A stretch of DNA of 23,660 nt, taken from the NCBI GenBank assembly GCA_947311645.1, contig CAMZKZ010000018.1:1-23660 (forward strand). Direction: 5' to 3'. This DNA is from an uncultured Candidatus Altimarinota bacterium. Lineage in GTDB: Bacteria > Patescibacteriota > Gracilibacteria > CAIRYL01. The notes beneath the pieces were generated by a model. The model saw only the letters and a list, made by a program, of their open reading frames with translations, ran no database searches and was not told where the DNA came from. Of the stretch, positions 1 through 7,478 are shown one piece after another. The stretch's first letter is position 1. The number at the start of each line of letters is the position of its first letter. Made by a program: the position numbers and the translations under genes.

Positions 1-442
1 AAGGAAGTAAGCCAAGTTTTTGATTTTTTTCAAGAACACGATTTCTTAATTTTTCAAACAAAGCATCTTCATCTACATCTTCTAAACCCTCTAAATGAAG
101 AGAAATAATACTTTTTAAGACTGGATATAATTTAGAGTCTTTCTTTTCCAGATTCTTTATTTCATCATCTTTTTGCAACGCTTCTTGCTCTTCAAGTTTT
201 TCAAGTTTTTCAAGTTTTTCTTTTATAATTTTTATTTTCTCTTCAGAAAAATCATAAGAAGTAGGATTTGCTTCAATTCGTAGCAATGTATCATTTAAGT
301 AAAAAAGAGCAGCATTATATTTTTCTTTCGCTAAAAAACTATACTCTTGTTTTTCGACCATAGAATTAATAGCCTGCTCTAATTCTTCACGATACTTATC
401 TGCATCAAAATCTTCAACCGTTTCTATAGTGTTTATGTTCAT
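1..442 (-). CDS. Unrecognised coiled-coil protein, 3' end cut by window edge
   Basis: An open frame reads leftward from an ATG at 440-442 to the window edge without a stop, giving at least 147 residues beginning MNINTIETVEDFDADKYREE. The protein is rich in Glu and Lys and looks almost entirely helical. Around residues 75-85 it carries a KLE tripeptide repeated three times, encoded by a perfect 9-base tandem repeat at 191-217. There is no signal peptide or membrane segment in the visible part. I recognise no family. It lies downstream of the carboxypeptidase gene on the same strand but after a 63-base gap containing a TATAAT-like box, so it probably has its own promoter. The lack of in-frame stops over 147 codons in AT-rich DNA and protein-like composition support a real gene. 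Confidence 0.8.
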   Translation of the reverse strand, partial: MNINTIETVEDFDADKYREELEQAINSMVEKQEYSFLAKEKYNAALFYLNDTLLRIEANPTSYDFSEEKIKIIKEKLEKLEKLEEQEALQKDDEIKNLEKKDSKLYPVLKSIISLHLEGLEDVDEDALFEKLRNRVLEKNQKLGLLP

Positions 443-471
443 ATTGTAATAGTAAAATAATATTTCACACT

Positions 472-477
472 ATTATA
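472..477 (-). promoter_or_regulatory. Candidate -10 box for the left-edge gene
   Basis: On the minus strand 472-477 reads TATAAT, 29 bases before the ATG at 442, which would give a short leader of about 23 bases. No TTGACA-like -35 is visible. The perfect 14-base palindrome ATTGTTATAACAAT at 502-515 lies just upstream and overlaps the stop codon of the preceding gene. The TATAAT match alone is weak evidence in such AT-rich DNA. Confidence 0.35.
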
Positions 478-505
478 CTCTATTTATACAAATAACACAG
501 TATTG

Positions 506-1396
506 TTATAACAATTCATCCCCAAATAACTCATACAAAATATTTCGTGCATCTTGATACCTCTCTTCAGAACCCAAAATAACCAAAAAATAAAACTTTC
601 CTTTTTTTTCCACTACCAAAAACAAACACTGACCAGCATTCTCAGTTGTTCCGGTTTTCATTCCATATACATTGTACATACTTCCCAACAATTTATTTGT
701 ATTGTTCAATATATGCTCTTTTTGAATATCCCCATCTTCTTCACGTGTAAATACCTCAGATAAAACACTCGTAGATTGCATACCTACAATAGACTGTATT
801 TCTTTATATTGCCACAATGCCTGTGCTATTACCACTAAATCTCGTGCAGAACTATAATGAATAGTGCTATCTAACCCATGTGGATTTACAAAGTGTGTAT
901 CGTGTAATAATAATTGCTCTGCTCGGCTATTCATAGCATTTACAAACTCATACACCGTACCCGAATGATATTCTGCTAATGCAATTGCTGCATCATTTCC
1001 AGAATTCATCAACAACCCCTGTAATAATTTTTGCACAGTAATACGCTCTCCGTATACCAAATCCATTGTTGATCCACCCGTAACACTTGCTTTTTTTGAA
1101 ATAACAACAATTTCATCTAGAGAATGATTTTCTATAATAAGTAATGCAGTCATCATTTTTGTGAGACTTGCCATTGGTAATCGCAAATATTCATTGTACC
1201 CATACAAATCTACCATAGAATTTTCATCAACAAGAAGCACAGACTGTGCAGTAAAATATGGATTTTTACCTTGCTCTTCCCATGAATTTTCTATAGGAGC
1301 AATAGAAAATTCTGGAAATACCTGAACATCAACAGCCTCCATTCCGGGAGCCCACATTCCTGTTCCAAACAACAATAATAATGTTGAAAGCATCAT
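506..1396 (-). CDS. dacA: D-alanyl-D-alanine carboxypeptidase (peptidase S11, PBP5/DacA type)
   Basis: Serine-type penicillin-binding protein that trims the terminal D-Ala from peptidoglycan stem peptides outside the membrane. All three active-site motifs of the S11 family are present: SxxK as S77-L-T-K80, SxN as S132-G-N134 and KTG as K247-T-G249 followed by T250. At 296 residues it is a little short; the family often has a C-terminal domain and amphipathic membrane helix, and both seem absent here. The N-terminus (residues 3-20) is a hydrophobic export signal but has no basic residue before it. The frame is open upstream back to the ftsQ stop, so a non-ATG start adding an Arg is possible. 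It is the last recognisable gene of the murE-ftsQ-dacA series, 21 bases after ftsQ and in the same reading frame. Function is well supported; the exact start is not. Confidence 0.93.
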   Translation of the reverse strand: MMLSTLLLLFGTGMWAPGMEAVDVQVFPEFSIAPIENSWEEQGKNPYFTAQSVLLVDENSMVDLYGYNEYLRLPMASLTKMMTALLIIENHSLDEIVVISKKASVTGGSTMDLVYGERITVQKLLQGLLMNSGNDAAIALAEYHSGTVYEFVNAMNSRAEQLLLHDTHFVNPHGLDSTIHYSSARDLVVIAQALWQYKEIQSIVGMQSTSVLSEVFTREEDGDIQKEHILNNTNKLLGSMYNVYGMKTGTTENAGQCLFLVVEKKGKFYFLVILGSEERYQDARNILYELFGDELL

Positions 1397-1417
1397 CTCT
1401 GTTCTATATATAATATT

Positions 1418-2275
1418 TTAATCTTCAAACCTATAAATTACTTTTCCATTAATTCGTAAATCAATATAACGCAATCTCCATTTTAATATATTTTTTTCCT
1501 CCAGCATATATCGCAACTTCTCTATTTGCCCTCGAATACTCTCTTCTAAATAGAACCAATACACAACACCTTTTTCATCAATAAAATATACCTCTTGTGC
1601 ATCTCTATAATACTGTATTTCTACAATTTTTCGAGAAATAACTTTTTCTAATTCTTGTTTTCCATCTGCAATATCAGGAATATAATGCCCATCTGTTACT
1701 TCATCATAAAACACTATTTCTTTCTCTCTTGGTTGCATATCAATAATACGAAGCACATCTTCATTTTCTCCAATATTATGTTCTAAAAAAATATTATTTT
1801 TATTCAGATATCCAATTTTTTTTACAACGACATCTTCATCACTTTTTTCATTATTTTCACCACTTTCATTATTTTCACCACTTTTGTTTTCTGCTTCTCT
1901 TCTGATTTTTTGTATATTTTTTTTCGGCAGTGCATAAAAATATTCCCACTGTGCAACGATATCCAACGGGACCACTGTAAGCGAAAGAGTCGAAGGATAA
2001 TGCTTTTCTATAGAAACAGACTCTAATTCTTTAAATGTTTTTACAAAATGCTGCTCAAGCGAATCTGTTTTTAACAACACAATATTTGTTTTTTTTACAT
2101 ATTCCATAATTTGCAACAATGCTCCATATCGAACATTTACAGTATCCACTGTTCTTTCTATCGAAACCAATTTCACCTGTAATGTAAACCATGCCCACCC
2201 AAACAGCACTCCAAATACCATGGCAACAATCACTCCAATTCGTAACATGTTTTGTTTTAGAAACTCAATCACCAT
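1418..2275 (-). CDS. ftsQ: FtsQ/DivIB-like cell division protein
   Basis: Bitopic membrane protein that in other bacteria links the FtsB/FtsL complex to the divisome. The layout fits the family: a short cytoplasmic N-terminus, one membrane helix at about residues 11-33, a POTRA-like segment (about 35-110) ending in the typical pattern around HYPSTLSLTVVP (residues 92-103), and a C-terminal region ending YIDLRINGKVIYRFED, which matches the FtsQ 'IDLR...' strand. Residues 132-148 are a low-complexity acidic insertion between domains, ESGENN twice, encoded by a perfect 18-base tandem repeat at 1847-1882. The gene sits 20 bases after the Mur ligase and 21 before the carboxypeptidase, a division and cell-wall setting that supports the call. 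Sequence divergence is high, so the assignment rests on topology, the C-terminal motif and context. Confidence 0.82.
   Translation of the reverse strand: MVIEFLKQNMLRIGVIVAMVFGVLFGWAWFTLQVKLVSIERTVDTVNVRYGALLQIMEYVKKTNIVLLKTDSLEQHFVKTFKELESVSIEKHYPSTLSLTVVPLDIVAQWEYFYALPKKNIQKIRREAENKSGENNESGENNEKSDEDVVVKKIGYLNKNNIFLEHNIGENEDVLRIIDMQPREKEIVFYDEVTDGHYIPDIADGKQELEKVISRKIVEIQYYRDAQEVYFIDEKGVVYWFYLEESIRGQIEKLRYMLEEKNILKWRLRYIDLRINGKVIYRFED
1847..1882. repeat. Two perfect 18-base tandem copies inside ftsQ
   Basis: The unit ttcattattttcaccact occurs twice back to back. It is in frame and encodes two copies of an acidic ESGENN block in the linker between the POTRA-like and C-terminal parts of the FtsQ-like protein. 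Copy number could vary without breaking the frame. Confidence 0.9.
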
Positions 2276-2295
2276 ATATTTTTCAATAGAATATT

Positions 2296-3663
2296 TTACA
2301 CCATTTTTTTCAATTCTTCTCGCACTACAACTCTATCATCCCATGGATATGATTTTCCACCAATAACAATAGACTGTTCTGACCCCTTTCCTGTTATAAA
2401 AACAATATTATTCGGATTTTGCCTTCCAAGTTCAAGTGCTTTTGCAATTCCTGCACGACGATCCTCTATTACAAATAAATCTTTACCACGAACCTTTCCT
2501 TCTTCTTCTGCAAATAGAGCAATACCTTCTGCTATTTCCGTGGGATTATCTTCATATGGATCAACATTTGAAACGACAACGAAATCTGCACCTGTTTCCG
2601 CTGGACTTTTTCCAACCTGCCTTCCCATTATCTCTCTTTTTCCTATATCTCTTCCACCGCCCTCTGCCCCGAGCAGTACAATAACTTTTCCATCTGTTCC
2701 AGCAACACATGACCGTGCTGTTTCTAAAATAAAAGCCATGCTTAATTTTTCATGCGCATAATCAATAAATACAGAAAAATCTTGCCCTTCTTCTATTCTT
2801 TCCATTCTTCCAGGAATTACAGACAAGGCATCAAACCCAGCCTGAATTTGAGTAGATGAAAGATTAAAATGCTTTCCAACCCCTATTGCCAATAAAGCAT
2901 TTTCAACATTTTTACTTCCACCAATTTTGAGTGCATATTTTTCAAGACTCTTTTGTTCAATAGATTTTCCTGATTCATGAACAGAAAAAAAAGTTTTATC
3001 CGGTGTTACATTCGTAATCTTCGCAAAAATATTTGCATCTATACCATCTTCCAGACTGTCTTTCTTCATACTAACCGTTACCTTCTGCACTATTTCTTCT
3101 TCTAAAAATTCATGCGAAAATTCATTATCATTATTTACAATAATACATTCTGCATTTTGTGTGCTCAATTGCGTAAAAAACTTTTTTTTCGTGTTTTTAT
3201 ACTCATCAAAACTATTATTATGAGATGGTAAATGCTCTGGAGAAAGATTGGTAAACATCCCTATTGAGAAATAAATATTTTCATTCCTATACTGTTTTAT
3301 TCCCTCACTTGTTACTTCCATAACTACAACTTCACACCCTGCTTTTTGCATTGTAAAAAAAAGCTTTTGTAACTCTCCAGCTCCAGGCATTGTCATATGA
3401 GAAGTATTTGGAAATTCATCATCTCCAATACGAATATTTGCAGTCCCAATCAATCCTGTTTTTATTCCATTTTTCTGTAACACTGCCCACACAAAATTTG
3501 CAGCGGTACTTTTCCCCTTTGTTCCTGTAATTCCAATAACCCGCATATGCTTTGATGGATTCCCATACCATAATGCAGCACCATAACTCTTTATTTTATG
3601 GTATTGCAAAATACGATCTTCAGAAAGAATTGTTTTTATCAATGATTTTATTTTTTTTATCAT
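2296..3663 (-). CDS. murE: MurE-like Mur ligase (UDP-MurNAc-tripeptide synthetase)
   Basis: ATP-dependent ligase expected to add the third amino acid to UDP-MurNAc-dipeptide in cytoplasmic peptidoglycan synthesis. Visible motifs: P-loop GTKGKST at residues 47-53; MEVTSEGIKQYR (115-126), which matches MurE 'MEVSSHAL..R'; TNLSPEHLPSH (138-148); the probable carbamylated lysine K159 in a Y..xK..xF pattern; DYAHEKLS (301-308); and SNVDPYEDNP (365-374), at the place of the DNPR motif that selects the amino acid in diaminopimelate-type MurE. The last is VDPY here, so the amino acid added cannot be read off. The C-terminal GKGSEQ (425-430) also fits MurE. At 455 residues it lacks most of the usual N-terminal UDP-binding domain: the P-loop is at 47 rather than near 110. 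It is followed by ftsQ after 20 bases. Confidence 0.88.
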   Translation of the reverse strand: MIKKIKSLIKTILSEDRILQYHKIKSYGAALWYGNPSKHMRVIGITGTKGKSTAANFVWAVLQKNGIKTGLIGTANIRIGDDEFPNTSHMTMPGAGELQKLFFTMQKAGCEVVVMEVTSEGIKQYRNENIYFSIGMFTNLSPEHLPSHNNSFDEYKNTKKKFFTQLSTQNAECIIVNNDNEFSHEFLEEEIVQKVTVSMKKDSLEDGIDANIFAKITNVTPDKTFFSVHESGKSIEQKSLEKYALKIGGSKNVENALLAIGVGKHFNLSSTQIQAGFDALSVIPGRMERIEEGQDFSVFIDYAHEKLSMAFILETARSCVAGTDGKVIVLLGAEGGGRDIGKREIMGRQVGKSPAETGADFVVVSNVDPYEDNPTEIAEGIALFAEEEGKVRGKDLFVIEDRRAGIAKALELGRQNPNNIVFITGKGSEQSIVIGGKSYPWDDRVVVREELKKMV

Positions 3664-3711
3664 AATATCTGTAATATAATATCTACAAAAGTGTGCATAA
3701 AAAGAAAATAT

Positions 3712-4929
3712 TTATTCCATAATATTTTCTAAAATGGTCGCCTTCATCTGCCTCCGAATAATACTATACAAAACAGCGAGCAATATACAGATTAACCCCA
3801 CAAAAACACCCAGCACAACTTTTACATCAATGGTAAAAATTTCTGGTGGAAACAAAAACAAATTTATATGAGTTCTCCAAAATATCTGTAAACCATATAG
3901 CCCAACACTTCCAAATACCAACCCAGAAACAATCGCAACAAATGCTACCCCTCCAGACTGCAATGCAAATATATACGATACTATTTTTTTCGAAACTCCC
4001 ATTGCTTGCAAAATCCCAATTGTTTGTTTTTGTTCTATAAGCACCACCTGCAACACAGAAAATAGAAAAAGAAATGATAATAACAGCGTAATAGAAGAAG
4101 AAAAAAGAAGAACCCACTGTAAAATACTCGTTACTTCAGAGATTTTATTTGCAATTGCATCATGTGGTTTTATTTTCATCCCCATGTTTTCCAATATTTT
4201 TTTTAACTGCTCTTGTGTTACCCCATCATGTGCAAGTACATGAAATTTTGAATACTCTGTTGTACTCTCCCCAAAAAATTTTTGTAATGCACGCACTTTA
4301 GACAACGGAATTGCCACCCCAACCATCGGAGCAAATGATGAAAACCCCGAAACAAATAACTCATTTTTATCGCGACGAACACGACTCATCGATGGTAAAA
4401 AAGTAGATTTCCCAAATTCTGCAGAAACATATTTTTTAAGAAAAAAATCATTCGATAAAACAAATCCACTCATTACAGTCTGAACAAAAGAGTTTATAAT
4501 ATCTACAGATAAAGGATTTACCAATACAGGAACACTCTCAGGTTTTTCATTGTCATACTCTTGAAATGTTGAAAATAACTCATCATCTATCCCATAAATA
4601 AAATATAAATCTAAAGAAAATGTTTTTGAAAATGGCAAAGAAATATCAAAAGAAAACGGAACAAGTAACGCTGTTTCTTTATACACTTTTTGCACCTCTG
4701 GTATCTTTTCTAACCGATGCAACAACTCATCATTTATTTCAATATGATTCTCTGGATTTTTTTCTACAGATACAATTGTTTGCTTTGTAAAGAAAATTGA
4801 CTCTAATGAAGATTTTATTCCTATTTGAACAGATAAAAACATATAAAATAAAGCCGTTCCTACAAACACCCCAAAAAATACTAAAAAATATTGCCACTTG
4901 CGAGACAATAAAAATTTTTCTGCCAACAA
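3712..4929 (-). CDS. FtsX/MacB-type ABC transporter permease
   Basis: 405-residue membrane protein with the MacB/LolC/FtsX-type topology: one membrane helix at about 13-34, a large extracytoplasmic domain at about 36-268, then three helices near 272-297, 318-347 and 370-391. The cytoplasmic stretch EQKQTIGILQAMGVSKKIV (residues 299-317) is the coupling region typical of the family. Such permeases act by mechanotransmission with a separate ATPase rather than by ordinary transport, for example in lipoprotein release, peptide export or control of cell-wall hydrolases. No ATPase partner is encoded in this window, which is unusual because the pair is normally adjacent. It lies in the envelope operon, 45 bases after the PH-domain gene and 48 before murE. 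The substrate is unknown. Confidence 0.85.
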   Translation of the reverse strand: MLAEKFLLSRKWQYFLVFFGVFVGTALFYMFLSVQIGIKSSLESIFFTKQTIVSVEKNPENHIEINDELLHRLEKIPEVQKVYKETALLVPFSFDISLPFSKTFSLDLYFIYGIDDELFSTFQEYDNEKPESVPVLVNPLSVDIINSFVQTVMSGFVLSNDFFLKKYVSAEFGKSTFLPSMSRVRRDKNELFVSGFSSFAPMVGVAIPLSKVRALQKFFGESTTEYSKFHVLAHDGVTQEQLKKILENMGMKIKPHDAIANKISEVTSILQWVLLFSSSITLLLSFLFLFSVLQVVLIEQKQTIGILQAMGVSKKIVSYIFALQSGGVAFVAIVSGLVFGSVGLYGLQIFWRTHINLFLFPPEIFTIDVKVVLGVFVGLICILLAVLYSIIRRQMKATILENIME

Positions 4930-4974
4930 TACAATCTGCGAAAATGAGATAGAAAAAGTATGTAATTATTCGTA

Positions 4975-5544
4975 TTAAGATTCTGAGCTAACAACATCTG
5001 AATGTTCTAATGTAACTGCAGAACGCACAAGGTCAAAAATTTGACGAGATGATTTTTGCGGTTCTTTTACCAAAGTAATAGAAAAATCTGCTAAATGATT
5101 TGATGTACGAATTTGAATTGTTCCAATCGAAAACATTGTATTTAAAAAACCCTTAATATCTCCCGTCACATCTTGAATATTTGACAACCGTGTTTCTACA
5201 ATATTTTTATGAAAAAAATCAATTTGTGAAATATCAATAACCCTATCATTCGTTACAAAAATCACATCAAATGCGTGATTAAACCATCTTACAACATAGC
5301 CAAATGTTACTAATGCAATATAAATAAAAGAAAAAAACACTAATAACAGAAAATTTTTCGTCATATATTCTCCACCTGCATAATAAAACAATGCAAATGC
5401 AAGAAGCACAACCCCCACACTCACAAGAAACCATCGTACAAACACCAATACATCTATTATCCAATGACGCCGTATAACAAAATGCAACACCTCACCCTCC
5501 GAATACGAAAACTCATCGGTTTCATACTGCAAAAACCTATTCAT
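4975..5544 (-). CDS. Membrane protein with bacterial PH domain (YdbS/bPH2-like)
   Basis: 189 residues. Two membrane helices (about 29-54 and 63-87) are followed by a bacterial pleckstrin-homology-like domain (about 90-175) on the cytoplasmic side. The stretch from TNDRVIDISQ (98-107) through SNIQDVTGD (121-129) to GTIQIRTSN (141-149) is the usual core of this family, in which a turn with 'TN.R' leads into strands and 'I.dv' precedes the G-rich strand. The molecular role of these proteins is not settled; they are common membrane-associated proteins in CPR genomes. It is 18 bases after the small pilin-like gene and in the same operon as the permease and Mur ligase, suggesting an envelope role. 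The ATG at 5542-5544 is the only plausible start. Confidence 0.8.
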   Translation of the reverse strand: MNRFLQYETDEFSYSEGEVLHFVIRRHWIIDVLVFVRWFLVSVGVVLLAFALFYYAGGEYMTKNFLLLVFFSFIYIALVTFGYVVRWFNHAFDVIFVTNDRVIDISQIDFFHKNIVETRLSNIQDVTGDIKGFLNTMFSIGTIQIRTSNHLADFSITLVKEPQKSSRQIFDLVRSAVTLEHSDVVSSES

Positions 5545-5562
5545 AAAAAAAGAGAAAAGAGA

Positions 5563-5940
5563 CTAATAAGAATAATAATCACCAACCATCGACGCTGCAC
5601 TATTTGGACCATTAAAAATTCTATCAAATACCAATACCAAAGCATCACGAATTTTTTCAAAACTAATATATTCTCCTACTGCAAAATTTGCGACATTCCC
5701 CAACAAGAAAATAAACCCAAGTGCTAAAAACGCAACCACAAGACCAATCACTGCATATCGAATTGTTCCCATTGCACTTTTAATTTTTTCATCATCTCCT
5801 CCAGAAAAAATAAGGGCAAGACCGCCGTAAAACATATAATAAATACAAAGAATTGCCGCAAACGATAAAAACAAACCTATTCCTAAATTTAAAAGAAAAA
5901 TAGGGTCAAACACTTGCTGAATTGTAAATTCATAGTCCAT
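5563..5940 (-). CDS. VirB2/TrbC-like pilin-family small membrane protein (single unit)
   Basis: 125 residues with two hydrophobic helices (about 18-45 and 60-84) separated by a short charged turn SGGDDEKIKSA (residues 46-56), then TIRYAVIGLVVAFLA. The helix-GGDDE-helix pattern matches two other proteins in this window (16776-17444, 17575-18102) and is typical of VirB2/TrbC-like pilin subunits annotated in CPR genomes. There is no obvious cleaved signal peptide, unlike the protein at 17575-18102. A polar tail (about 90-125) ends in DYYSY. It is the first gene of the envelope operon. It may be a subunit of the structure powered by the VirB4-like ATPase at 8202-10097, but no genetic link is seen beyond their presence in the same window. 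Stop is TAG. Confidence 0.65.
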   Translation of the reverse strand: MDYEFTIQQVFDPIFLLNLGIGLFLSFAAILCIYYMFYGGLALIFSGGDDEKIKSAMGTIRYAVIGLVVAFLALGFIFLLGNVANFAVGEYISFEKIRDALVLVFDRIFNGPNSAASMVGDYYSY

Positions 5941-5998
5941 ATTATTATGTTAAAATTATTATTATTTTGTGTTTTCACATTAAACCTTTCTATCTCAA

Positions 5999-6006
5999 AG
6001 TATACA
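5999..6006 (-). promoter_or_regulatory. Candidate -10 box for the envelope operon
   Basis: On the minus strand 6004-5999 reads TATACT, directly preceded by TG. Transcription starting about 7 bases further would leave a leader of about 50 bases before the ATG at 5940. No -35 is evident. The rest of the gap between porA and the pilin gene (5941-6034) is plain AT-rich sequence. Confidence 0.3.
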
Positions 6007-6034
6007 AAAGTATTCATATATTTGAAATTGTTTT

Positions 6035-7237
6035 TTACCCTCGTAAATTTACCCATACCGATTCCTCAGAAAACACTTCTTCTGTTCCTGCATCAACTTT
6101 TTTTGCCAATTCTAGCATTTCTTTCACATGCGTTGGATTAAAATCTTTTGAACCTAACCCATATACAAATGGAACGATAGTTGGCTTATTTTCTCCATCG
6201 TACATTGCACTTTTCACCTCCATAGATAATGGTGCTGATTCTCCTCCTGCAGGAGAAGTCTTATCCATAACCATTACAACTTTTGCATCTTGCAACATTT
6301 GTCGCACATATTCACTTGGAAATGGTCGATATGTTCTAAGCCGTAAAATACCTGCTTTAATTCCATTTTTTCGCATTTCATCTACTCCAGTTTTAATTGT
6401 TCCAAACGAAGAACCAAGCTGTACATATACAAATTCTGCATCTTCCAATAAATAATCTTCTCCAAAACTTGCATAGTTATACCCAGAGTCTCGCGAAAAT
6501 TTTTCATTAAATTGTGCACCAACCTCCGAAATAACTTCATATGAATTTAACAACCCTTGAAGCTGATTTCTTCGCGCTTCTTGATAATAATCAGGACGCG
6601 TTGCTCCACCATACGAAACAGGATTATCAATATCAAGTAGGGCATTTTTAATATTCGCCTTTCCTATAAACTCTTGCACAGCATTATCATCTTCTACCGT
6701 AATTTCTTGATGCGTATGGGTTACCAAAAACGCATCCATATTAATCATAAGTGGAGTTCTTACATCGTCATGTTCTGCTATCAAAAACGATTGTAATAAT
6801 AAATCATACATTTCTTGTGCATCTTTTGCATACATTTGAATAAACCCACAATCTCGCTCTGCCAATGAATCTGAATGATCACAATGAATAGAAAGAGGAG
6901 CACCCAATGCTCTATTTCCATTTATCAAAACAATTGGAAGCCGTAATCCAGAAGCATTCCACAATACCTCACTCATTAATTTTAACCCTTGTGATGCAGT
7001 AGCCGTAATAACACGACCTCCAGCAGCACATGCTCCTACACAGGCAGACATAGCAGCATGTTCACTTTCCACAGTCATAATTTCTGTTTTCACTTTTCCA
7101 TCATTTACATATTTTGTAAACACCTCAAATATATAAGAAGTTGGAGTAATAGGATATGCCGGCACAACCTCAGGAGCAATTTGTCGCATTGCTTCGGCCG
7201 CTGCATGATTTCCATCTAAAATTTTTAATTCACTCAT
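6035..7237 (-). CDS. porA: 2-oxoacid (pyruvate) ferredoxin oxidoreductase alpha subunit, PorA-like
   Basis: Subunit of the oxidoreductase that converts pyruvate and CoA to acetyl-CoA and CO2, passing electrons to ferredoxin. The 400-residue length is normal for a separate alpha chain. Seen are YPITPTS (28-34), the ESEHAAMSA stretch (57-65), TASQGLKLM (80-88, family 'T.SqGl.LM'), NGNRALGAP (106-114), the C-terminal LGSSFGTIKTGVDEMR region and GILRLRTYRPFP, all typical of PorA. The thiamine-diphosphate beta subunit and the ferredoxin-like gamma/delta subunits are not adjacent: the next gene downstream is a pilin-like gene and the upstream gene is divergent. Either the beta subunit lies elsewhere or the complex is unusual. 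Relation to other 2-oxoacid oxidoreductases (2-oxoisovalerate, 2-oxoglutarate) cannot be excluded by eye. Confidence 0.9.
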   Translation of the reverse strand: MSELKILDGNHAAAEAMRQIAPEVVPAYPITPTSYIFEVFTKYVNDGKVKTEIMTVESEHAAMSACVGACAAGGRVITATASQGLKLMSEVLWNASGLRLPIVLINGNRALGAPLSIHCDHSDSLAERDCGFIQMYAKDAQEMYDLLLQSFLIAEHDDVRTPLMINMDAFLVTHTHQEITVEDDNAVQEFIGKANIKNALLDIDNPVSYGGATRPDYYQEARRNQLQGLLNSYEVISEVGAQFNEKFSRDSGYNYASFGEDYLLEDAEFVYVQLGSSFGTIKTGVDEMRKNGIKAGILRLRTYRPFPSEYVRQMLQDAKVVMVMDKTSPAGGESAPLSMEVKSAMYDGENKPTIVPFVYGLGSKDFNPTHVKEMLELAKKVDAGTEEVFSEESVWVNLRG

Positions 7238-7334
7238 ATGTTTTTATTCAAAAATTACTTTCTTTTTACATACATATTTTACAAAAAAACAAATCATAAA
7301 TCTACACGAGTTATCCCCTCTCTTTATATTATTA

Positions 7335-7343
7335 TGCTATAAT
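7335..7343 (+). promoter_or_regulatory. Extended -10 promoter for the Thr-rich protein and virB4-like genes
   Basis: The sequence TGCTATAAT is a perfect extended -10 (TGN-TATAAT). No good -35 is found at the usual distance, as is common for extended -10 promoters. A start near 7350 would give a leader of about 130 bases before the ATG at 7479, much longer than other leaders in this window, and the leader contains the palindromic array at 7380-7405. Confidence 0.6.
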
Positions 7344-7379
7344 TTATATAAACACAGTATTTTCTCTTGATTAATCATC

Positions 7380-7405
7380 ATTATCATGATAATATTATCT
7401 GATAA
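7380..7405. promoter_or_regulatory. Array of alternating TTATC/GATAA half-sites (operator-like)
   Basis: Four half-sites alternate in orientation: TTATC 7381-7385, GATAA 7388-7392, TTATC 7395-7399, GATAA 7401-7405. They form overlapping perfect palindromes: ATTATCATGATAAT at 7380-7393 and GATAATATTATC at 7388-7399. The site lies about 40 bases downstream of the extended -10 box, so a bound repressor or alternative RNA hairpins could control the operon. A smaller palindrome GATTAATC lies just before (7369-7376). The regulator is unknown. Confidence 0.45.
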
Positions 7406-7478
7406 CCCTACCAATAGAGATTTTATTGAAGTGTTATTAGAATAATAAACATAAACATACTCTTTTAATTCATATCTT

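Noticed and set aside
191..217. Three 9-base tandem copies as a possible CRISPR or iteron array
   Set aside because: The copies have no spacers, are very short and lie in frame in a coiled-coil coding region where they encode KLE repeats.
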